Origin: a virus
Length of the DNA: 33,777 bases
IMG/VR virus record: IMGVR_UViG_3300033571_008295
Coordinates: 1-33,777 of that record
Strand: one strand, 5' to 3'
The notes under the pieces were generated by a model. The model was given only the letters and a program-made list of their open reading frames with translations. It searched no databases and was not told where the DNA came from. This document shows positions 21,724-28,942 of this stretch, one piece after another (position 1 is the first letter of the stretch; each line of letters begins with the position of its first letter). The position numbers were made by a program, and so were the translations under genes.

Positions 21724-21794
21724 GATAATAACTCCTGTTCATGAACAGCCAAAAGGCTTGCCCCATTTATCACAAGGCAAAATCCCTGTCTAAT
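21724..21794 (-). promoter_or_regulatory. Possible promoter and 5' hairpins of the major tail protein gene
   Basis: The leftward strand carries TAGACA (21792-21787) and, 15 bases on, an extended -10-like TGTGATAAA ending at 21766. Downstream lie two overlapping stems: AGCC-TTTT-GGCT (21758-21747) and the perfect palindrome CTGTTCATGAACAG (21748-21735), whose end abuts the CAGGAG ribosome site. A strong promoter with a structured leader would fit an abundant protein, but the -35/-10 match is modest. Confidence 0.35.
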
Positions 21795-22169
21795 TTAGCG
21801 CAGTTGCCGCCTAACCTCTTCGATTGTCAGCCGCGCCATGCCCATTGGGGCCTGCTTAGACCATCCCTCATATTCGAGGCGATAGATATAAGGCAGATTG
21901 TTAGTTATCCAAAAGACGTTGCCATAGGCTTGGCCTGTTGCCTCAACGCCATCAGTGATGGTCTTGCCGCCGCCGGGGTCTGTTGTCTCAATGGTGTCTG
22001 TGCGAGGGTTGCCGATGCTGGCCTGCCAGTTACCCCTAGCCCTGCCAGTATCAACCGGGGTCTTAAGCACGATGCCAGAAAGCAAATCTAAGCAGATTTT
22101 CTGCACCTTCTGCTGCGCATTCGCGCCTGCCTTCTCGGCAAATCTGCGAATATCCAACTCAAGGCTCAT
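21795..22169 (-). CDS. HK97 gp10-like neck/tail-completion protein, 124 aa
   Basis: ATG overlaps the previous stop (ATGA). Helical N-terminus (LELDIRRFAEKAGANAQQKV) and the family core TPVDTGRARGNWQASIGNP (about residues 37-55), then VFWITNNLPYIYRLEYEGWS. This is the usual pattern of HK97 gp10-like proteins. They sit at the head-tail junction and are needed for joining heads to tails. Order with the DUF4128 gene before and major tail gene after supports the call. Confidence 0.85.
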   Translation of the reverse strand: MSLELDIRRFAEKAGANAQQKVQKICLDLLSGIVLKTPVDTGRARGNWQASIGNPRTDTIETTDPGGGKTITDGVEATGQAYGNVFWITNNLPYIYRLEYEGWSKQAPMGMARLTIEEVRRQLR

Positions 22170-22561
22170 GCAAATGCCCGATATGTCACAGAGACAGGAA
22201 TTGCCCACCTGTCACCGCTTTGGAAGGCAGGGCCTTGCGATGTGCGCAGGACAATGACTGTCATGCCATCATAGGTTAGCTGCGAAGCCTTGGGGAAGGC
22301 ATCTGCCACATCTTTAGCCACAGCGATGCCAGCGCCTTTCGTGCCGCCAAGGGGCGCATAGACTGTCACCTGATAGATGCCGCCAAATTCATCGCTGGAG
22401 GCCCCAGCGAGGCCCACAGACAGCGTAGGGCCGGGCAATAGGGCTTCTGCCACATAAACAACGCCAGCGGTGGGCGTGAAGGGCGCATTTTCCCATTGGG
22501 TCGGCAGGTCGAGCGTGTTTAGTTGGGTCGCAAGGGCGGCGGCAATGGCTTGGTTACTCAT
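22166..22561 (-). CDS. DUF4128 tail terminator-like protein, 131 aa
   Basis: Strong GGAGG 9 bases before the ATG; the start overlaps the previous stop by 8 bases. Sequence follows the DUF4128 family: a helix (NQAIAAALATQLNTLDLPTQ), a GVVYVAEALLPGPTLSVGL strand pair, EFGGIYQVTVYAPLGGTKGA, and WAIPVSVTYRAF at the end. These match tail terminator proteins (lambda gpU type) that cap the tail tube and bind the head. The location between closure and gp10-like genes fits. Confidence 0.8.
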   Translation of the reverse strand: MSNQAIAAALATQLNTLDLPTQWENAPFTPTAGVVYVAEALLPGPTLSVGLAGASSDEFGGIYQVTVYAPLGGTKGAGIAVAKDVADAFPKASQLTYDGMTVIVLRTSQGPAFQSGDRWAIPVSVTYRAFA

Positions 22562-22721
22562 CTTCAAAAACCTCCGCGACTTGCATATCAACGGCAACCT
22601 TTGTGCCATCGTCCTTCTTTATGACATAGGCGATGACTTTGCCCGAATTGCCGACAAGGACACTATCAAGGATGCCAACTTCCCAAACCGAGGGAAACCA
22701 CACCTTAGTGCCGACTTCCAT
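22554..22721 (-). CDS. Small hypothetical protein in the neck module, 55 aa
   Basis: AAGG 8 bases before an ATG that shares a base with the previous stop (TGATG). Product MEVGTKVWFPSVWEVGILDS ... AYVIKKDDGTKVAVDM is a small beta barrel-like (SH3-like) sequence rich in Val and Lys. Not recognised. Because it is tightly coupled to head-closure and terminator genes it may be a small neck or decoration protein. A longer frame reaching 22826 lies inside the upstream gene and lacks a start site. Confidence 0.6.
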   Translation of the reverse strand: MEVGTKVWFPSVWEVGILDSVLVGNSGKVIAYVIKKDDGTKVAVDMQVAEVFEDE

Positions 22722-23074
22722 CAGTTTGCCCTTAGCTGGCAGATATAGACCACATCTGCGCCGCTCTTGCGGATGCTCTGCACATCCATGATGCGATAAG
22801 TTGTGCTGTCTACCAATGCCGTGCAACCGCGCTCTGGGCGCTGCGCAATCAGTTCGAGAATAAGGCGGATGTCGTTCGCTTGGATTACTGACCCGTCAAT
22901 ATCCGCAGAAAAGTATTTCCCAGCATATCCCTTGGCTGTGTAGCTAGTGTTAGCAGTAGGGGTAGCAGGCTCACCAGTAATAGGGTCAAAAGCAGGATTG
23001 CCAGCGAAGGTAATCGTGACCGCTTCACCATATTTGTCCAGCAGCTTGGCTGCTTGCGCCGCTGTCTGACCCAT
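22721..23074 (-). CDS. Putative head closure (stopper) protein, 117 aa
   Basis: Starts with a TAATG overlap. Beta-rich: KYGEAVTITFAGNPAFDPIT, TSYTAKGYAGKYFSADIDGS, IQANDIRLILELIAQRPERG, YRIMDVQSIRKSGADVVYIC. This architecture (a small barrel with a variable loop and a C-terminal strand pair) is typical of gp16/FII-like head closure proteins, and the gene lies between the adaptor and terminator genes as expected. The assignment is by order and general pattern rather than a specific motif. Confidence 0.7.
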   Translation of the reverse strand: MGQTAAQAAKLLDKYGEAVTITFAGNPAFDPITGEPATPTANTSYTAKGYAGKYFSADIDGSVIQANDIRLILELIAQRPERGCTALVDSTTYRIMDVQSIRKSGADVVYICQLRAN

Positions 23075-23589
23075 TATGTCCGCACCACCCGCGCTTGCGT
23101 GAAGCCACCATCGCTGGTGCTAGACATGAGATATGGCAAGACAAGGCGATTGACCGCCGGATAGCGGGCAGCCTGACTGCCAAATTCGGCATAGGTGGTT
23201 TCAATGACATCCACCTTTTCACGGATAATTTGCTGACCAAGGTCGCTAATCAAATCCTCACCCGCAGAAGCGCGAAGGGCCATCTCAATGCAGGCGCGAA
23301 TAACAGCAGTCGGCACGATGTTCGCAGCAACAGGGAAGGTGTCCACCTCAACCTGTTCACGGGGCCATGAAAGGGCTTGTGTCGATGTGACCCGATAGCC
23401 CTTCCATGCCTCACGATATGTTTGCTCTAGGTAATCTGTGGCCTTGATAAGCGATTGCTCTTTGACTGTTGTGGTCAAAGCGGCCCAGCCAGTGACCCCC
23501 CGGTCTGCGACATAGCTATCAGCAGCCGCAACGGATGCGTAGCTGTTCGAGTTACTCAAGCCAGCGCCAGTTTCGACCACAAAAGCCAT
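23074..23589 (-). CDS. Head-tail adaptor (DnaT-like/gp6-like), 171 aa
   Basis: Strong GGAGGAATAAATC leader before the ATG. N-terminal VETGAGLSNSNSYASVAAAD and YVADRGVTGWAALTT, then LIKATDYLEQTYREAWKGYR and QALSWPREQV (about residues 72-81): the signature of the family labelled DnaT-like single-stranded DNA-binding protein in databases but found as the first connector ring below the portal in siphophages. Helix-rich, no membrane segment. Position just after the capsid genes supports adaptor rather than replication function. Confidence 0.82.
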   Translation of the reverse strand: MAFVVETGAGLSNSNSYASVAAADSYVADRGVTGWAALTTTVKEQSLIKATDYLEQTYREAWKGYRVTSTQALSWPREQVEVDTFPVAANIVPTAVIRACIEMALRASAGEDLISDLGQQIIREKVDVIETTYAEFGSQAARYPAVNRLVLPYLMSSTSDGGFTQARVVRT

Positions 23590-23592
23590 GAT

Positions 23593-23907
23593 TTATTCCT
23601 CCGAAGATGTCTCGGCCTTATCGCTGATTTCGCTTTCTGGCGCAACCTTGGCAGGCCGCCCGCGCTTCTTTGGCTCTTCATCTGCCGGAGCCTCTTCAAC
23701 CACAGGCTCTGCAATAGGTTCTGGGGCTGGCTCTGGCATAGGTTCTGGGGTCGGTTCGGGTTCGGGTTCTGGTGCGGGAGCGACAGGCTCAACCTTCTCA
23801 CCAGCCGGAGCAAACTTTGCATCAAGGATGCGATAGCCCTGCGCCTGCAATTCGGCCTTGCGTTCTGGGCTTACCGGGTGCGGTTCATAGATAGTCTTAC
23901 GGGCCAT
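23593..23907 (-). CDS. Pro/Glu-repeat protein with AT-hook-like motif, 104 aa
   Basis: Start at the ATG six bases after AAGGA; an ATG two codons earlier overlaps that site. N-terminal about 38 residues (ARKTIYEPHPVSPERKAELQ) are a small helical domain with HPVSPERKAELQAQGY. The middle is a Pro-Glu-Ala repeat (PEPEPEPTPEPMPEPAPEP). Near the end is KKRGRPAK, an AT-hook-like DNA-binding motif, followed by an acidic tail. Lying right after the capsid gene, it could be a minor head or DNA-associated protein. Function unknown. Confidence 0.65.
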   Translation of the reverse strand: MARKTIYEPHPVSPERKAELQAQGYRILDAKFAPAGEKVEPVAPAPEPEPEPTPEPMPEPAPEPIAEPVVEEAPADEEPKKRGRPAKVAPESEISDKAETSSEE

Positions 23908-23928
23908 TTTCATTCCTTCTCAAAGGTT

Positions 23929-23954
23929 TGGGGGCAGTCCAACAACTGCCCCCA
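23929..23954 (-). terminator. Strong stem-loop after the major capsid gene
   Basis: Perfect 10-bp inverted repeat TGGGGGCAGT (23929-23938) / ACTGCCCCCA (23945-23954) with a 6-base loop, about 11 bases downstream of the capsid stop codon. On the leftward RNA it is followed by AACCTTTG, only a weak U-run. It may partly terminate transcription or protect the abundant capsid mRNA from 3' decay. Confidence 0.6.
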
Positions 23955-23965
23955 GCCCCCATTGC

Positions 23966-24931
23966 TTAGGCTTCGCCCAAGACAACAACGCCAGCGGTGT
24001 CCTTGATGGACGTGACGCACTTGTCCCAGTTCGAGCCGGTCGCAAGTTCTGCATCCGTGGGCGACTTGCCGCCGTTGGTGGCATCCCACGAATAACCCTT
24101 GAGGCGCAGACCAAACGAATAGTCCACCTGCATCGTGGTTTCGATGCGCAGCTTGCCGTTGGTGGTTTCGATGTTCGACACAACGTCACCAGCGTCATAG
24201 ACGATGGCTGCGCTGTCCGTCAGGCCGAGAACCGCGTTGTAGTCAACGCTGCTTTCGGTGAAAGCCAGCGCCGGGGCATCGGTGACCACGATTGCGCGGC
24301 CAAGGATGTCCACAACAGTCACATCGCCAGCAACAAACAGGTTGTTTGCGTTGGTGATGTTCTGACCCAGCAAGTCGTGGAACATTGCGCCCGTCATGAC
24401 ATCAGCAACGATGCGCGACGATGCGTCACCAAACAGGGCGTGACCGCTGTTGATGCTGTTCTGCGTGATGCCGTTGCCAGCGCCAGCCGAATACCAAGCA
24501 CCAGCCGTGTTGCGGGTTGCAGCCACGATGGCAGCAATTGCCGTGTTAAGCTGGTCTTTCAGCATCGCTTCGGCAAAGTTGCGCGAGGCGACTTCGATAC
24601 CTTCGGCGGTCGGCTTGTTCAACCAAGTAAGCTGCGAAGGCTCGAAACGGATGGGGCCGAAACCGCCAGCCACCTTCACAGCGTTTGCGAGGTTCTGCGA
24701 CAGGTCAGTTGCCGTTGCCGAGGTGTTGGACGCATAGCGGTCAACGCGGCGCTGGGCAGCATGAACAGAGGCAAAGAAGCTCTCTTGGAAAAAGTCGCCA
24801 TCAAAGCCTTCCGTGGTGAGACGGAAAGCGCCGTTGGAAGCGGTGTTAAACTTATCAACCATCTGGGCCAGCGTCTCAATGGTCGCGGGCATGATATACT
24901 GGTTGAAGACTTGCATCTGCGAAAGGGACAT
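23966..24931 (-). CDS. Major capsid protein, 321 aa
   Basis: AAGGA 9 bases before the ATG. Begins MSLSQMQVFNQYIMPATIET. Contains FRLTTEGFDGDFFQESFFAS, IRFEPSQLTWLNKP, then HALFGDASSRIVADVMTGAM, VVDILGRAIVVTDAPAL and a C-terminal MQVDYSFGLRLKGYSWDATN. The length, order after the scaffold gene and the late strand pattern before the C-terminus fit an HK97-fold capsid protein. No N-terminal prodomain is obvious; a separate scaffold gene is present instead. It forms the icosahedral shell. Confidence 0.88.
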   Translation of the reverse strand: MSLSQMQVFNQYIMPATIETLAQMVDKFNTASNGAFRLTTEGFDGDFFQESFFASVHAAQRRVDRYASNTSATATDLSQNLANAVKVAGGFGPIRFEPSQLTWLNKPTAEGIEVASRNFAEAMLKDQLNTAIAAIVAATRNTAGAWYSAGAGNGITQNSINSGHALFGDASSRIVADVMTGAMFHDLLGQNITNANNLFVAGDVTVVDILGRAIVVTDAPALAFTESSVDYNAVLGLTDSAAIVYDAGDVVSNIETTNGKLRIETTMQVDYSFGLRLKGYSWDATNGGKSPTDAELATGSNWDKCVTSIKDTAGVVVLGEA

Positions 24932-24943
24932 GACTTTAAATCC

Positions 24944-25549
24944 TTATTGAGCGAGTTCGGGAAAGCGATTTTTAAGCGCATTGACCCGCTGTGACTTGTC
25001 CCCGCCAAGGTTGCCCTTGGGTGCCGGGGGCTGCCCATTTGCAGACTGTCCGCCGGGAGCGCCGCCCCCAACATTTGCCGGTGCTGCGACAAAATGCTTG
25101 CCCTCATCACCAGCCGCCCACTCTGAAACAGCATCAAACAGCGGTTTATCACCCATTAGTGCCGAATATTGCCCGTCTTGTGCTGCAAGCTGCGTCTGGG
25201 ATTTCAGCATAGCCTTAACGGCTGGCATCATCTCAGGGCGAACCCCAACTTTAAGCAGGGCATCATTAAGGCCGTTGTCGATTAGATAACTTTGCAAAGC
25301 GCCATCTTTTTCTGTCAGGCTCTTGGATAGGTTATCAATCGTCTTGGCGGCCTCTTTCTGCGATTTGTCCAAATTAGCCCGCAATGCCTCAACCTCTGAT
25401 TGAAGCGCCGCATATTCGCTGGGGTCTACCTCTGCGCCTTTGGCTTTCGCCTTGGTCACTCTGAGTTCACCTAGCAATTCGCGGTTTTTGGCGCTCAGCA
25501 CCTCAATTGCAGCTTTCAATTCTTCCAATTCGTTGTTTTCGTCACTCAT
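24944..25549 (-). CDS. Head scaffolding protein, 201 aa
   Basis: GAGGAC lies before the ATG. Highly helical and charged: residues 5-95 are a coiled coil (EELKAAIEVLSAKNRELLGE, LQSEVEALRANLDKSQKEAA). A helical PEMMPAVKAMLKSQTQ follows, then a Gly/Pro/Ala linker (GGGAPGGQSANGQPPAPKG) and a basic C-terminal capsid-binding-like helix (SQRVNALKNRFPEL). This design and the position directly before the capsid gene are typical of scaffolding proteins that template the procapsid. No protease motif is seen here. Confidence 0.82.
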   Translation of the reverse strand: MSDENNELEELKAAIEVLSAKNRELLGELRVTKAKAKGAEVDPSEYAALQSEVEALRANLDKSQKEAAKTIDNLSKSLTEKDGALQSYLIDNGLNDALLKVGVRPEMMPAVKAMLKSQTQLAAQDGQYSALMGDKPLFDAVSEWAAGDEGKHFVAAPANVGGGAPGGQSANGQPPAPKGNLGGDKSQRVNALKNRFPELAQ

Positions 25550-25651
25550 GTGTGTTGTCCTCTGGACGTTGTTAGCCTCTGGCTGGTGGATGCTTTGGCT
25601 CTGCCGCCGCATCAACGCCCATTTAACACCAAAAGTTAGGAAATCAAAGTA
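25550..25651 (-). other. Gap upstream of the scaffold gene
   Basis: About 100 bases without a gene. The leftward strand has an AT-rich portion with TTGATT followed 15 bases later by TTAAAT, too weak to call as a promoter. No strong hairpin is apparent. A promoter for the capsid genes remains possible. Confidence 0.2.
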
Positions 25652-25852
25652 TCATGCAATTGGGGGAATATCGCCCTTATAGTCTGGGTCATTTACGACA
25701 AGCGCAACGCCTTCCATGACCAAAAGCACATCATCCCATTCTTCTGGGTCAACCTCAGTGAAGATTTCTTCCATCGCATCCAAATCAGCCTGCATTAACT
25801 TGCTGCCTTTGGCTGATAGGATGGCTTGCGCCTTATCTATTGGCTTGAGCAT
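25652..25852 (-). CDS. Small acidic hypothetical protein, 66 aa
   Basis: GAGGAATTGCTAA leads into the ATG, which overlaps the end of the MuF-like gene by 20 bases. The protein is acidic and helical: KPIDKAQAILSAKGSKLMQA, DLDAMEEIFTEVDPEEWDDV, then LLVMEGVALVVNDPDY. No known motif. Coupling to the MuF-like protein with its protease-like domain raises the idea of a partner or inhibitor, but only position supports this. Confidence 0.6.
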   Translation of the reverse strand: MLKPIDKAQAILSAKGSKLMQADLDAMEEIFTEVDPEEWDDVLLVMEGVALVVNDPDYKGDIPPIA

Positions 25853-27917
25853 TTAGCAATTCCTCAATCAATTTGATGATGTCAGCATCAACGAGGTCGC
25901 GCTTGTTCATCATATAAAGGGCGAAATTCTCCGCAAACCATTCGCGTTCATTGGTCATGCTGTATTTGGTGGCTTGCTCATTGCGGGCATCGCGGGTCTT
26001 TGATGCCCAAAGCTGGGCCAAGCGCCGTTCGATTGGTGGCTTTTGCGCCAACCGGGAAACCTCTTTGCCATACATCTGATGAACATGGTGGGCGAATTCG
26101 TGGTAAAGGATAGACCGCGCCCTATCAAAGCCCGTGTCCATATAGTGTTCAGCGCCATGAGGCCGCTTGTCCGGGTCATCGCCACGCTTCCAAGTGCTTG
26201 CAGGCTCTTCATTGCGCTTGCCAAGCTGAATGACTTTGGCGTTTTTGTTGATGTCGTTGGCAAGTTTATTGTAATCCTTGATGACAGCCGACTTTTCAGC
26301 CCAAAGCTGCGAAAATTCATCAGAATTGCGCGGAGTTGCACTTAATTTGTCGTTTATATCGCTTAGGCGCTGCCGCAGGGTGCCAATTTGCTGACGCAAA
26401 ACGGATGTTTCCGCTTCCAACTCAGCCAGCTTAGATGCGCCAACTCTTTGACCAACATTGGTGGCATATCCCGAAAAATACTCAGGATGCAGGGTCATGA
26501 TACCATCACCCATAGACCCAACAGATGCTGTGCTTGTCTTAAACCCGCGCAATTGTGGCACATTGAAGCGAGTTGCCAAATCGTCGAGTTCTGGCTTGAG
26601 GGCTGAAATCATAGACATGGCCTCATCGCTAAAGCCAGTGCTTAGATTTGATTTGCCAATATCGGCTGCCTTGATGCCACGAAAGACAATTCTATCCTCT
26701 GTGCCGTAGCGGAAATCAGTTGCAGCGGCTGCGAATTGCTCAGTCAGGGCCTTTTGAGCTTCCTTGCGCGAAACCACCTTAATGGTGTCAGCCCTTACAT
26801 CTGGATTAATGGCAGGCGCATTCACATCACGCGCAGGGATTGGCTTAGGTTCTGGCGTGTTGTCTGGCTTAACCTTGGTCACGCCACCATATTTCGACTT
26901 AAGCTGCTCAAGGGTCAGCGGTGTGCCTTTGGCACTGAGAAGGTCAGACAGCGTGATTTTGCCATCGCGCCACAGTTGGGCGCGGCCTTTGCCCAACATC
27001 TCATCAGCGAAGCTGTCGGGCTTGCTGCGCAGGAATTGGTCAAAGCTAAGGTTGGCTGCAACCTGTCCATCCATGCTGGCGCGGGTGCTTTGCGTGATGT
27101 CGGGTTCTGCGCTTTCCAGCCCATCAATCTCAGCAAATGTCTTGGTGATGGGAATTGTGGTTGAGCGGCAAGCCCAATGGGCAGGCGGGCCGCCGTTCCA
27201 AGGGATGTCATGCTTGATTGGCTTATAGCCGGGGAATGACCAAGTTTTGCCGGAACGGGCAATGCAAATATCGCTGGTGCGGCCATCTAGGGTCGAAACC
27301 CATTGAATAGCTTTAATGACGTTGGAATTTTCCTCATAGGTCGCAAGACGCGCCTCATTTGCGATAGTCTGCACACCAGTGCGTGTGACTGCCACGGCAT
27401 CACGGCGGGCTTTTGACAGCGCCTCTGGGCCTTTGTCAGTGCCATTGCCAATAATCGAATTTGCGATTTCCCTATTTGTCTGCCCAAGCAAAACCCCATT
27501 TTTGATTGTGCGTTCAAGGTCAAATTGGGTTGTGTCGTTTAGCTTCTGCCACCACTGCCCGATGGTTGCGCCCTGCACCAGCGATGACTTAGCCACATTG
27601 TCGATAACAGCTTCTGGCGGCAGAACCGCTTGGATGCCAACTTGGATGAGGCTTTCAACAGTATATTTGGCCTCAGTCTGTGCGAGTTCGCCAATCTTGG
27701 GCGCTTTAATAATGACCCGCGCCTTCAATTCCTTAATGGCTTTGTCGAGCCTGCGCCCCTTAAAGCCCGTCAGTTCTTCGCCGCGCAGTTGCTTTTCGAT
27801 GTCCTTGGCAATCGCGTCATATTCTTTGTTGATGCGGATATTCTCACCAGAGATGATGCGCTGCATCAGCAACTGACGGATGGTCAACAGGTCAAGCAGG
27901 CGGTCTGAGGTGTTCAC
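25833..27917 (-). CDS. MuF-like minor head protein fused to a zincin metallopeptidase domain, 694 aa
   Basis: Starts at GTG overlapping the previous stop (GTGA), with AAGGTGG just before. Residues about 150-260 are the Mu gpF-like minor head domain: RTGVQTIANEARLATYEEN, QWVSTLDGRTSDICIARSGK, then DIPWNGGPPAHWACRSTTI. A long linker and coiled coil (about 480-560) follow. The C-terminus carries a zinc-protease signature: LYHEFAHHVHQMYG with H606, E607 and H610, plus EREWFAENFALYMM with E663 as the likely third ligand. Minor head proteins of this kind are packaged and can be injected, so the domain may act on capsid maturation or in the host cell. Function inferred. Confidence 0.82.
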   Translation of the reverse strand: MNTSDRLLDLLTIRQLLMQRIISGENIRINKEYDAIAKDIEKQLRGEELTGFKGRRLDKAIKELKARVIIKAPKIGELAQTEAKYTVESLIQVGIQAVLPPEAVIDNVAKSSLVQGATIGQWWQKLNDTTQFDLERTIKNGVLLGQTNREIANSIIGNGTDKGPEALSKARRDAVAVTRTGVQTIANEARLATYEENSNVIKAIQWVSTLDGRTSDICIARSGKTWSFPGYKPIKHDIPWNGGPPAHWACRSTTIPITKTFAEIDGLESAEPDITQSTRASMDGQVAANLSFDQFLRSKPDSFADEMLGKGRAQLWRDGKITLSDLLSAKGTPLTLEQLKSKYGGVTKVKPDNTPEPKPIPARDVNAPAINPDVRADTIKVVSRKEAQKALTEQFAAAATDFRYGTEDRIVFRGIKAADIGKSNLSTGFSDEAMSMISALKPELDDLATRFNVPQLRGFKTSTASVGSMGDGIMTLHPEYFSGYATNVGQRVGASKLAELEAETSVLRQQIGTLRQRLSDINDKLSATPRNSDEFSQLWAEKSAVIKDYNKLANDINKNAKVIQLGKRNEEPASTWKRGDDPDKRPHGAEHYMDTGFDRARSILYHEFAHHVHQMYGKEVSRLAQKPPIERRLAQLWASKTRDARNEQATKYSMTNEREWFAENFALYMMNKRDLVDADIIKLIEELLNAQANR

Positions 27918-28942
27918 GGGGCCACCTTATTAACTGTCAAGATGATTGCGGGCGTTGCAGGGCGCGTTGGCGTTGTCCGTGCTGGAATGTTGGCGATATA
28001 AACCGCGGCACTGGGGCATGACCAAAGAATGCGGCAATATTCGCCCTTCTTGGCACGATAGAAGAAATTCCAAGCAGCCACTGTTGCGCCATTAAAAGCG
28101 CCATGCTTGCTTGGCACTGTTAGGTCGGTGCAACTATCAGGCTCGTTTGTGCCATCGCGGGCAATCCAAATGCTGACATCGTGTTCTTGGCTATCCGTGT
28201 TGTAAAGCTGGGCGCTGAATTGGATGTTAAAAAGCCCACTGACACCAAAAGCGATTTTAACGCCATCTTCAACGCTGATGCCAAAATTCTCGACAACAGT
28301 GTCAAATTCCATCGGGGTCGCAGTGTTGGCTGCATGGGTCTGCGTCTGGCTATCAATCGCAGAAAGGTAAACAGGCTGGGCTGCGCCGCTGGCGATAACC
28401 CCGCCGCCCTTGCGCTTAGGCTTGGGCAATTCGATTTCAAATTCGCGCCCGTCAGTCAGGGTTATCCAAAAAGACGTTTCGTCGCGTTGCTCAACAAGTG
28501 CGATGCCCACTCCATCAGTGCCATCGCGCCCATCGCGGCCATCAATACCATTCCGGCCATCAATACCATCGCGGCCATCGGAACCAGCAAGACCATCCCT
28601 GCCAGTAGGGCCAACAAGTTCCTCGCGGTTGATTTCAAACCATATGTCAACGGCAAGGCGGATTTCATCGCTGGTTGGGGGTCTGCCAGCATCGCCTTTG
28701 TCTCCCTTTGGGCCGGGTTCGCCATCATTGGGCTGTGCGATATTGGCTTCAAGCCACTGCACAGCAGCAGATTTGATTTGTTCGTCAGTAACAGCAGGCG
28801 CATCTTTGCCATCCTCACCGGGTGGGCCACGTTCACCGGGCGGGCCGGGAATTGATTTTTGGACAGCTAAATCATTCACCCGCTGGTTGAGGTTTGCCAT
28901 TCCCTCAACCAAGGCGGTGACGATTTCATTTTGCACGGCCAT
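27914..28942 (-). CDS. Collagen-like head fibre/decoration protein, 342 aa
   Basis: N-terminal helix (NEIVTALVEGMANLNQRVND) for trimerisation, then three blocks of collagen-type Gly-X-Y triplets: PGPPGERGPPGEDGKD (residues 32-47), GEPGPKGDKGDAG, and GPTGRDGLAGSDGRDGIDGR onward to about 147. The C-terminal part (about 185-340) looks like a C1q/TNF-like beta sandwich: TPMEFDTVVENFGISV, IAFGVSGLFNIQFSAQLYN, then SIWIARDGTNEP. Such trimeric proteins decorate phage heads or form fibres. It lies between portal and MuF-like genes. The TNF-like assignment is inference. Confidence 0.72.
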   Translation of the reverse strand: MAVQNEIVTALVEGMANLNQRVNDLAVQKSIPGPPGERGPPGEDGKDAPAVTDEQIKSAAVQWLEANIAQPNDGEPGPKGDKGDAGRPPTSDEIRLAVDIWFEINREELVGPTGRDGLAGSDGRDGIDGRNGIDGRDGRDGTDGVGIALVEQRDETSFWITLTDGREFEIELPKPKRKGGGVIASGAAQPVYLSAIDSQTQTHAANTATPMEFDTVVENFGISVEDGVKIAFGVSGLFNIQFSAQLYNTDSQEHDVSIWIARDGTNEPDSCTDLTVPSKHGAFNGATVAAWNFFYRAKKGEYCRILWSCPSAAVYIANIPARTTPTRPATPAIILTVNKVAP

